A DNA stretch of 24,548 nt from Pleurobrachia bachei (Eukaryota > Ctenophora > Tentaculata > Cydippida > Pleurobrachiidae): NCBI GenBank assembly GCA_000695325.1, contig AVPN01000916.1:3374-27921 (forward strand), in the 5' to 3' direction. The translations under genes were made by a program, and so were the position numbers. Under the pieces are notes generated by a model, which saw only the letters and a program-made list of their open reading frames with translations, ran no database searches and was not told the origin of the DNA. Shown piece after piece: positions 9,455-21,800 of the stretch. Every line of letters starts with the position of its first letter. Position 1 is the first letter of the stretch.

Positions 9455-12400
9455 CTAGATCGGGGGAGAGGTGGTTAGGGAGAGGTATAAAATGAGGTTG
9501 TGTACCCAGTATTCCCATCTATCAGATACACCCCCCCCCCATTATAAAAGAGGAATAGCTACATTCCCGTATATGCAAACAATCTTGAGGCAGCATCGGC
9601 AGACACCCACGCACACAGGCTACACAAGCAACACTCCGTTCGAGTAGTTTTGCAGATTTTTTAGATATACTTACACACACACGGACACCACCTTGACGGT
9701 ATAATGAAGGACACAACGACGTATATTTTGACACACTTTAGTGATGATGATGATGATATTCCACTATCCGGGAAAAAGGTAACTTTGCGGTTTTGAAGAA
9801 CATGACTTGAATTGCTTGAAATGCAGTTTTGAAGTTGCTTGAATTGTTGTTGTTGTTGTAAATTTTAATCAAATTAGTACCATTATATCGTTGTTTATCG
9901 TGTTAATGTTGTTGTTGTTTGGTTTCTTAGATACACTTTGAATTAACTGAAATTTGTTGCAGTACATCTCGGACGAAAAGACGAAAAAGAATCGACAACT
10001 AGGAATAATTTTTACCATCATAGGAGCTCTATTCAGTTCTTCAGCTTCAGTGAGCATCAAACTAGCAGAGCAGGTTGGTAGTAGTATTGTTTTATTCCCT
10101 TCAGAGTCAAACCCCTCCACTGATTTGGTAACGAAGTAACCCCTTGCCAGTGTGTGCGAAGGTCGCGACCTGAGGGGTTACTTCGTAACCAATCCACTGA
10201 TCTAACTTCTGTTTGTTAGCCCTATATACCAACCAAATCCCTCTTCCCCAGGTAGTCCCAGTCCTCCAAGTGCTATGGTTCAAGTTTATAGTAATGTTCT
10301 TCCTGGTCGGGGGAATGGTTATCATCGGCCGAAAGAGTCTCGATGTGGAGGGTAAAACCCTGTACCTGTTCGTCCGATCATGCTCAGAGAACATCGCAAT
10401 GTCACTGGTCCTGTTCGCGGTTATGTACCTGCCTGTGGGGGAGGCCACAGTGGTCATGTTTTTCAGCATGTCTCTCTTTATGGTCCTTATGGCGGCTATA
10501 TTCCTCAAGGAACCCCTCTCCTGCAGGATCTACATTGCCCTCGTGTTCGGGCTGTCAGGGGTGTTCCTGCTGGCAAACCCGGAGGAGATCATTGTCAACA
10601 AATCATTCTCCATCTCCAAGATGTATGGTTTGGGTGCGGGGGTTGGACATGGTCTCTTCAGAGCAACCTCATCCATCATGATTAGGAAGTTGGGGACTGA
10701 TGTGGACTCTAAAGTGGTCGTGTTTTATCACAGTTTCTTTGGTCTCGTCATCTTCACCTCTCTGATCCTCCTTGGTGTCCTCTACTCGTTTGTAAGTGGA
10801 AACTTCCTCTTGGCAGATGAGTTCTTCGTCAGGATTGATGATAGTTTCCTGTTGGCCATCTGTCTCAGTATCGGGGTGCTCATGTTCATCTGTCAGTCCT
10901 TCGCCACCAAGGGCACCCAGATTTGTGATAGTTCCATTGTGGCTACAGTCCGGAATGTAAGCATTGTGTTCAGTTTCTGTTACCAAGTCCTGGTATTTGG
11001 GGAGGTCCCGAGTATCTACGCAGCTGTGGGGACTGTGTTTATTGGGATCGCTATTGGACTTATTGTGACGGACAAGAAAAGGGGGATGTGGGTGTGAGTC
11101 AGAGTGGAGGTGTGTGGTTTTTGTATTAACTTTGGATTGAATTCGTGAAGAATAAAAATTACAATGGTTTTCCTGCGTGCTATAACTATCAAGACAGAGA
11201 GAGATATCAGGGATAAATGATAATATATATCAGCATTGCCGTATATTTTAAGTTATCTCTCTAACTAAATCCATGCTTCTTAAGCAGCAACTTGTTCACT
11301 CTCTCACAGCATACACACATCATATCACACGCTCAAAAGAAAATCATCTGCAGAACAACTGTCGACAAATCAAGACGTAAGCGATGGCCCCCCATAAAAT
11401 TTGACACCCCCCCCCTCTACTCTCTAGTTCTAGAAATATTGCCTAACTTTGATACCAGTTCTCATTTCACAACATTTCACAAAACAAATTCTAGACTTTC
11501 TTACCCAAATAAACCTGTAATCCTGAACTAATTACCCCCAATTGAAGCACCATAACTTACTTGAGTTTGCGAGTAAATGACCTTGGAACATGGACTGTAT
11601 CTCCGTAGTCAAGGTACTTGATATACAGCATGTCTGATGAGTTATCTAGCTCCTTAACCTGGCCTCTCAGCCACATCTGCTCTGAAGTGTGCCACACCGC
11701 ACACATCTGCAAGGAATTTGAGAGATTTGGAGAGAGAGGGATCGAGAGAGGGGTTTAATAGAGATGTCTGCAAGGGAGAGGGTTAAGACATCTTTAGAGA
11801 TTTGCGATTTGGGGAGAGGGATCAAGTTTAGGATTGAGAAGTTTGATGAGGCATTTGGAAGAAATGTAACCTCATTTGAATTGTAAGAGCCAGGAGAATA
11901 CATGTAGACACATACCTGTCCGGGGATGGGAGACCAGCCGTAGTTGGGTTGTTCTTCTAGCGTACCATAAAACTGGTTCATAGATCGTTCTAACCGATCC
12001 AGCTCTGATATATTCTTACCACATGCCTGAAATAGATTGAGTGTTTCAACAAATTACTAACAATATCAACTAGGATCTGTCTCAGATCCTGTTTCGATTC
12101 TCAATGCGCTCGGATGGGGTCGGCGCCGACAGATATATTATGATACACAAACAAGAAAAATGCTTTCACGAACATTTACAGTCATCTAAATCACCAATCC
12201 CGTACCTGGACGTAAAAGTGTCCTGCGTTATGGATGGCTGAAACATATACGAGGGTCGACCCGTGGGGGAGGGTCACATGGTCTGATCGTGGTGATTGGG
12301 GGGATGAAATATAGGAACGGTTGTTATAAACTATCTGAAAATAGGCGGGGCTTTAGTTCATGATTCGGGGAAGACTGTGATGTTTCCAGATATCACTAAA

Positions 12401-15400
12401 CAGGAAATCACAAGACTATTAAATACACTACACTGCCTCACCCCACCTCACACCAACCTGATCTCTAAGGTACATCTTAACGCGGGGGAACGAGGACTCT
12501 TTATTGGCACCCATGTTAGTCTGATGCAGCACTACTTTCTCTCCTAGGATTTCTGATTGATTACACGACTCGCACTGCGCTCCTTGGTCTTCGGATGACA
12601 GGAAAACACAACCAGCTAAACGAGGGGAGAGTGAGCATTAGAGATTCAACACAACCAGCTAAAAGAGGAGATAATATCGAGTGAGGATTAGGGCAGCAGG
12701 GGAGTAGTTCATTACTGTGCAACTTAGGCAGGAATACACTTCTATCAGCTCAAGATTAGGTTATTAGATGCAACATAACAAGACTCCTTGCAACAATATG
12801 TTATAAAGGTTTTATGGGGGGGGGATATAAGAGGGAGTAACAATTACAAGATACTGGCAATATATAGCAGTGTCTAGATTATAGGAGAACACTAGTCAAT
12901 ATCGCACGCAGTGGAGCGCCCTCACTGTTAGGGCGGAGGGAGATGGTTAAAAGAGAAGGAGGGGATAATATAGCATGGCTATAGGCAAGCAGAGTCTCTC
13001 ATATATTAGCATAGGAGCTAGTATATATCACACACTGCACTGCTCCTTGCTGCTATTATACGAGAGAGAGAGAGATGTGATTTAAACATACAACTCTATC
13101 ACTATCCGAGTATCTCACTATTACACGATGGAGCAGTGAAATAGAGGAGCTACCACTGCTGTTAAACAAATCTCCCATTGTGTAATCCACTATTATCTTC
13201 CTCCTTATTGGTCAGTTTTAGCATGTGAACAGATAGAAAAAGAGAGAAGGGAAAGAGAAAGGGAAAGAGAGAGGCATCACATCCAATTTTTACAAACCAT
13301 TTTATTCTACTACTTATGCGAGAATTTGCATTTTACTAGGCATGAAAAGAATAGTTTAAAAAGCATGGGAAAAGAGAGTCGTGACAAGTCATCCTTGAAA
13401 CCGAGTTATAAAAAGACAATTGTAAAAAGACAGGACATGTAAAAGTTGGGCTATAACGCACGATAAGTTAACAATTCTAGCGAGACAATGGGGTACAATG
13501 TTACAAATATATCACGCAACGAGAGTATCTATTAGTAGAGTCGATAAGTAGATCTTACCCTCTCAATTGTTCCAGTTTTTGTCACATCTGTTTGGAGCCT
13601 CGACACGACCTCTAAACAGGTGTTACTTTTTCACAAACTGTTTTCATCATGGTGTAATCAGCACTTGAAATGTTGTTGATCATAACAAAAACCCGACTAA
13701 TTTTTTTCAACTTGGGGTAAAACCATGGGTGTCAAAAGTTAGCTCTAGGTCCCCTGAGTAACCATCCGGAGACTCTAAGAGATATTTCAAGCCGTTCTCC
13801 CGTAATCATTAATGCCGGTGGAGAGACCTATTCAGTTCGTCTGCCTCAGTGAGCATCAAACTAGCGGAACAGGTTGGTAGTAGTATTGTTTTATTCTCTT
13901 CAGTGTCAAACCCCTCCACTGATTTGGTAACGAAGTAACCCCTTGCCAGTGTGTGCGAAGGTCGCGACCTGAGGGGTTACTTCGTAACCAATCCACTGAT
14001 CTAACTTCTGTTTGTTAGCCCTATATACCAACCAAATCCCTCTTCCCAGGTAGTCCCAGTCCTCCAAGTGCTATGGTTCAAGTTTATAGTAATGTTCTTC
14101 CTGGTCGGTGGAATGGTGATCATCGGCCGAAAGAGTCTCGATGTGGAGGGTAAAACCCTGTACCTGTTTGTCCGATCCTGCTCAGAGAACATCGCCATGT
14201 CATTGGTCCTGTTCGCGGTTATGTACCTGCCTGTGGGGGAGGCCACTGTGGTCATGTTCTTCAGCATGTCTCTCTTCATGGTCCTTATGGCGGCTATATT
14301 CCTGAAGGAACCCCTCTCCTGCAGGATCTACATTGCCCTCGTGTTCGGGCTGTCAGGTGTTTTCCTGCTGGCAAACCCGGAGGAGATCATAGTCAACAAA
14401 TCATTCTCCATCTCCAAGATGTATGGTTTGGGAGCGGGGGTTGGTCATGGTCTCTTCAGAGCAACTTCATCCATCATGATCCGGAAGTTGGGGACTGATG
14501 TTGACTCCAAGGTGGTTGTGTTTTACCACAGCTTCTTTGGTCTCGTCATCTTTACCTCTCTGATCCTCCTTGGTGTCCTCTACTCTTTTGTCAGTGGAAA
14601 CTTCCTTCTTGCAGATGAGTTCTTCGTCAGGATAGATGATAGTTTCCTGCTGGCTATTTGTCTTAGTATCGGGGTCCTCATGTTCATCTGCCAGTCCTTT
14701 GCCACCAAGGGTACCCAGATATGTGATAGTTCCATTGTGGCAACAGTCCGGAATGTGAGTATTGTGTTCAGTTTCTGTTACCAAGTCTTGGTGTTTGGGG
14801 AGGTCCCGAGTATCTACGCTGCAGTCGGGACTGTGTTTATTGGGATCGCTATTGGACTTATTGTGACGGACAAGAATTAGAACATGGCTGTGGGTGAGTC
14901 AGAGTGGAGGTGTGTGGTTTTTGTATTAACTTTGGATTGAATTCGTGAAGAATAAAAATTACAATGGTTTTCCTGCGTGCTATAACTATCAAGACAGAGA
15001 GAAAGATATCAGGGATAAAACATATCAGCATTGCCGTATATTTTAAGATATCTCTCTCTCTCTAACTAACTCTCCATGCTTCTTAAGCAGCAACTTGTTC
15101 ACTCTCTCACAGCATACACACATCACACTCTCAGAAGAAAATTATCTGGAATAACTGTCGACAAATCAAGACGTAAATAATGGTCAAACTACCTCATGCA
15201 TTCCCCCATAAAAGTTTACCCCCACCTCTAGTTCTAGAAATATTGTCTAACTTAGATACCAGCTCCAGTTCACATTTCACAAAATAAACTATAGACTTCT
15301 CATCCAAATAAAATATAATCCTGAAGCACCATAACTTACTTGAGTTTTCGAGTGAATGACCTGGGAACATGGACCGTATCTCCGTAGTCAAGGTACTTGA

Positions 15401-16824
15401 TATATAACATGTCGGATGAGTTATCTAGCTCCTTAACCTGGCCTCTCAGCCACATCTGCTCTGAAGTGTGCCACACCGCACACATCTGCAAGGGAGAGGA
15501 ATTTGAGAGGTTTGGAGAGAGGGTTCGAGAGATGTCTGGAAGAGGAAGTTGAGGCATCTTTAGAGATTTGTGTGAGGCATTTTGGAAAAATGTAACAGTA
15601 GTTGATATAAATTGTAAGAGCCAGGAGACATACCTGTCCGGGGATGGGGGACCATCCGTAGTTGGGTTGTTCTTCTAGTGTACCATAAAACTGGTTCATA
15701 GATCGTTCTAACCGATCCAGCTCTGATATATTCTTACCACACGCCTGAAATAGAATGGGTGAACTGCAACAAATTAGCAACAATATCAATTAGGATCTAT
15801 CTCAGACCCCGTTTCGATTCATATATAAAATAGGGATCGGACGGCCAGACATATTAGGATACACTAACAAGAAAAACGGAACGTTCATGAAAATTTTACA
15901 GTCATCTAAATCACTAATCCCGTACCTGAACGTAAAAGTGTCCTGCATTGTGGATGGCTGAAACATATACGAGGGTAGACCCATGGGGAAGGGTCACATG
16001 GTCTGATCGTGGTGATTGGGGGGACGAAATATAAGAACGGTTGTTATAAACTATCTGAAAATAGGTGGGGTTTAGATCAGGATTCGAGGCGGTTAAACAT
16101 ACTGTGATATGTTTCCAAATATCACTAGAAAGCAAACTCCAAGACTACTAAATACAGCACCACCCTGCCTTGACCAACCTGATCTCTAAGGTACATCTTA
16201 ACGCGGGGAAATGAGGACTCCTTATTTGCACCCATGTTAGTCTGATGTAGCACTACTTTCTCTCCTAGGATGTCTGATTGACTGCACGACTCACACTGTG
16301 CTGCACCTTGGTCTTCAGATGACAGGAAAACACAACCAGCTAAAGGAGGGGATTATCGAGTGAGCATTAGAGATTCAACACAACCAGCTAAAAGAGGAGA
16401 TAATGTCGAGTGAGGATTAGGGCAGCAGGGGAGTAGTTCATTACTGTGCAACTTAGGCAGGAATACACTTCTATCAGCTCAAGATTAGGTTATTAGATGC
16501 AACATAACAAGACTCCTTGCAACAATATGTTATAAAGGTTTTATGGGGGGGGGATATAAGAGGGAGTAACAATTACAAGATACTGGCAATATATAGCAGT
16601 GTCTAGATTATAGGAGAAAACTAGTCAATATATATCGCACGCAGTGGAGCGCCATCACTGTTAGGGCGGAGGGAGATGGTTAAAAGAGAAGGAGGGGATA
16701 ATATAGCATGGCTATAGGCAAGCAGAGTCTCTCATATATTAGCATAGGAGCTAGTATATATCACACACTGCACTGCTCCTTGCTGCTATTATACGAGGGA
16801 GAGAGAGGGAGAGAGGGAGAGGGA

Positions 16825-16908
<84 letters not shown>

Positions 16909-18818
16909 TACGGGTTTCACAAAACAGGCTCTGTACACCACATCTTTGGCGGGAAAGTTCCAAAATTTTTGGGCCACATAGACAATCGTTTGGAGCAACT
17001 TTCACTAAATTTTCATTCCTAATGAAGCATGGGAACTTTCTCAGACAGAGTGCCAAAGACGCAAAAAAGTAAACCGTTCTCAAGGCCAGAAATGAGCTCC
17101 GTTTCAAAAATCCTTCTTTGGGCTTATTCACCTTTATATTCTCTTCAAATTCCAAGAATTTTATGTTTCTATCTCAAAAAATTTTGTCCTGACGTCAAAA
17201 ATGCTGTCAAAAGTTGAGAAAACGCCACTTTGAAAATAGGCTGTACCAAAAAAACGGTTAAAATTTTGGGCTGAAATTGCATATTTGAGGTCCATTTTGT
17301 ATGGCCTAAACCCTGGTCAAGTCGTTAGGTTTGGCACTCGACGTTGAAAAACGCCAGGTGTACCCTTAAGGCCAAACGAAAAAAGACTTCTCGTTTTCAC
17401 TAGCTGACAGATCTACCGGATACACATGTGCAGCGTGCGCATTAGTTAGGGCAGATTTTTTTATCATCCTCAGCAACGTCCCACAGAACGTTATTCTGAC
17501 CAAACTTTCAATTTGTCACCTGAAGACGGATTCTAATCGAAAAACGACTATATATCATGGAAATTAAATTAAATCTGAACTTTCAGATACTTTATTGTAA
17601 ACTCCCAAAACTCGACTTTTAATGGTCGTAAACTATAGCGTCGAAAGTTTTATGACTATGTGAAAATAGATAGATATATGGCTTTTTTCATTATAGTGTG
17701 CTCTAATCAATCTCAAACTTGGTCAGTATCTTGATCTATAATATAATTTAAATAATATTACGTCATCATTATGACGCCGTAACGTCACGTTATGATTTCA
17801 AGATGACGTCAATTTTTCGTAGTTTCATGATTTTAACCTCTCTAGACCAGTTTTAATACATCTGCATGGATAAAATGTATCGAAGCAGATAATATATTAA
17901 AACTTAGTAGAGTCGATAAGTAGATCTTACCCTCTCAATTGTTCCAGTTTTTGTCACATCTGTTTGGAGCCTCGACACGACCTCTAAACAGGTGTTACTT
18001 TTTCACAAACTGTTTTCATCATGGTGTAATCAGCACTTGAAATGTTGTTGATCATAACAAAAACCCGACTAATTTTTTTCAACTTGGGGTAAAACCATGG
18101 GTGTCAAAAGTTAGCTCTAGGTCCCCTGAGTAACCATCCGGAGACTCTAAGAGATATTTCAAGCCGTTCTCCCGTAATCATTAATGCCGGTGGAGAGAAT
18201 ATGTGTGTACGTGCGCTAAATGCCCACTACTACTACCTATACTTTATTGTATACGTTATTGTGTGTCTCTCTCTTTTCTCCCCCTTGAGAGAGATAGTTA
18301 TCTCGCGCGGCGCTCTGGCACGTGCGGGGTTTCCAGAGAGAGTGAGAGACATACAACAACATGTAAACAGCCTGCCAGCGCTCACGTACGTCCGCACTGT
18401 ATTATTTTCTTCCACCGGGATTAATGATTACGGGAGAACGGCTTGAAATATCTCTTAGAGTCTCCGGATGGTTACTCAGGGGACCTAGAGCTAACTTTTG
18501 ACACCCATGGTTTTACCCCAAGTTGAAAAAAATTAGTCGGGTTTTTGTTATGATCAACAACATTTCAAGTGCTGATTACACCATGATGAAAACAGTTTGT
18601 GAAAAAGTAACACCTGTTTAGAGGTCGTGTCGAGGCTCCAAACAGATGTGACAAAAACTGGAACAATTGGGAGGGTAAGATCTACTTATCGACTCTACTA
18701 TATAGTACCTTGGGGAGGGAAAGAAGTCAGGCAGTCAGGTAGGGAGAACAGTCGTGAAACTGGAACTGTGAATGGGATTCCAGTGTCTATGTCGTAACAG
18801 TCAACCACGCCGAACTGA

Positions 18819-18892
<74 letters not shown>

Positions 18893-21800
18893 AGAGAGAG
18901 AGAGAGAAAGAGAGAGAGTGTGTGTGTGTGTGTGAGAGAGAGAGAGATAAAGAGAGAGGGGGAGAGAGAAATATGACTAGCATATTTAACGTGCGAATCT
19001 TGACGTCATTCGACAGAAGTAAACAACTTTGCCCTTTTGACGTGACTCGTAAGATCATTGAAATAAATGTGACTGAGTAAAGAGGAATAGAGAGAATGAA
19101 CTATTTTGTAACGTCCAGCGATAGTCTAAATCTGGAATACCACTCATTTATACCTTTGGTTCCGATTTTTGAACTGACTCGGTAACTTTAACCCTTACTC
19201 GACTGTGTATCACGTCATCTCGGAATATGTAAACCTCCCCCTGTGGATTGAAGAATGGCTTGTGATTAAGAAAGTCAAAAGCATACGACTGACTTCTAGT
19301 CTCTAGATCTAAGGAGTGAGAGAGAGCTGAGTTCATTCAATTTCAAAAGTTTACTCAGGTTTAGAAACAAATTTTGTAATTCAGTCTTCTTTTGACTTTA
19401 CTTACTTTTGGACTGAATTGTTCACATTTCTTCACATTTAAAACTTGTCAGTTTCACAGTCACTAGCTCAGCTGGACTCGATCGAGTTGTGAAACGGGGG
19501 CGCGCACGCGCGAACTTCCAGCGCGAGAGTGTTAGAATGCTGACAACTTATCAGAACTGTTTCGCGTGCTACACCAAACACTCTCCCTAAATTGTACCTT
19601 TTGGACATCAGTGGCCCTGTCGATATCAGTGGTACTTCCGTCTGCTAGCGCGACTGTGAGATCACGAAACTCACTTCCATCTCGATCAACAATCCAAATA
19701 TGTCTGGTACACAGTGCACTGCTTACCACTCCACTCTCTATAGTTCCTGGAATATATGGGAATTAGTGAATCTTAGTCAAACTCGCATTGTCATTACATT
19801 CATTTCCTATCTCTAACCTGTGGAAAGATAGTCAATGTACGGGTAGATCGGACACACATTACTCTTGATACCCAGTAGAGATTTGAGGTCGGCGGTCATC
19901 TTCTTTTGGATGACAGTAGAGGCAGTTGAGAGGTTACTGGCGAGTGAGCTCATCATTGATGAGGGGGGTGTTCCACAGGTTAATGTCTCCCCACTCTGGG
20001 ACTCTGAAAGTAGGTTGTTATAACAAGGAGAGTGAGGGAACACAGGCATTACACACGTAAATACTATAAGTTGGTTAAGAAACAACCTCTGTGCACTTGC
20101 AGAGCTGCTTTATGAACGCAATAGATACTAGGGCGGATTCTGTGGTATAGCAATTGAATATTACCCATGTCAGTTGAGGGGCATTGGTTGATGAGGGGAG
20201 GGAGAGAGTAGGATTCTAGAGCAGGAGAAGGTTCTGGTATAATCCTCAGTTCAACCTGAGACAAATCAATAAATTAGCTATCAAATCAATAAATTAGCTA
20301 TCAAATCAATAAATTAGCTATCAAATCAATAAATTAGCTATCAAATCATTAATATAGCTATAAATCTTCCACTACTATTTAAACAGAGTTATAACAATGA
20401 CCTCTAGTACAAGTTTATATCACCTCCCCCGTCATATTACCCTTTTCATATCCTCATCTATAGTGGTAGGAGGTGGAGATACCTCTATATCCTGTACCAC
20501 CATATCGTGAGAACTATCGTAACTAAACCCGTCAGAATGAAGAGAGGATGACATATTAGATGGTATTGTGAAGGATACTGCAGACTCTTCCACACTTATA
20601 TTGTCTTGGTTTAGATTCGAGGGACCGGGCTCCAGCTCTTGATTCGAGGGACCGGGCTCCTGCTCTTGATTAGTGCCTGAGGGCCCAGGTTCCTCCTCTT
20701 GCTGCACTGAGGGGCCAGGTTCAACAGTGGTAGGTAGATCTAAAGATTCAGCCAAGTCATATGATTCAAAAGATGTAACTGACTTCTTTTGTAGGCTCTC
20801 TACTTCCTGAAAAGAAGGGAAGTTGGAGAATTGAATTAGCTATACGATCCCAATTGGGCTCCAAATCAGTGAAGTGCGAACCTACGGTTTAAACCTCAAG
20901 GAACATTCCAAACACCTCACCTCTCGTTGTTGCCGTCTCTGTTGCATCTCTAGCTCTTCCATAATCTCAGCATCCAACAACATTTTAGCGTGGTCTATCT
21001 CTTCTTTTGTTCCTGTGTTTAGTAACAGAGTTAGAAGTTGAGGTCAGTGATACCAGTACTTGATCACCAGTCACCACACGGCATGTCAGTGATCCAAACC
21101 AAATCTCGCATTACTAATCACGGTTTCACCACAGAATAACGTACCTTCGATAGTGCAGAGTCTGAAGAGAGGGTCCTCATTGTGCGGTTCCCGAGATATC
21201 CTAATTCTAGAACGGGATTTATCCTCAATCCCCCTCAAGTTGTCCCCTCCCTTGCCGATTATTTTACCACAAAACTCCGATCTCAACACTATTTCCTCCA
21301 TTAGAATTACAGGTTTTAGCTGCAGCTGGTTCTTGATATCTTCCTAAAATTGGGAAAGTAAGTTATTATTAACCACGATGTAACCATGGTAACTGACTAC
21401 TTCACTAGCTAGGTAACCAATCATGGTAACAATGGTAACCAACTTACTATAGCATCAATAACGTCATCTTTACAGGCTCCCTTCACGCACACAACTTGCT
21501 CTGTCTCGTGTGTATCGTCAGGAAATGTAACCCTCACACTATTTCTACTCTCAATATCCCTTATCACGTTCCCCTTCTTCCCAATCACAAACCTGGCGAG
21601 GAAGTAAAAATTAGATATAACAGTTAAAACGAAGTAATAAAACTGTATTTTGGACGCAACACATGTTTCATGGAATCCAATCATCAGTTAAAGAACAAGA
21701 AATATCAAAATATGATGAGACATCTTACCTAACATCATCACAATATAAATTATAACATCACCTCAACATACCTAACATCATCTTTGTCAATAACGAATGT

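Noticed and set aside
10669-10986. 105-residue minus-strand ORF, repeated at 14467-14784
   Set aside because: It is the antisense shadow of SLC35G. Its sequence changes freely between the copies at the silent positions of the sense gene, so only the sense frame is under selection.
16708-17155. ORFs with ERER or SLSL repeats
   Set aside because: Translations of the (GA)n microsatellite. The same applies to 18772-19080.
18201-18446. Overlapping 60-81-residue ORFs in the foldback centre
   Set aside because: Three ORFs on both strands overlap, none has a transposase motif, and they run into the inverted arm.
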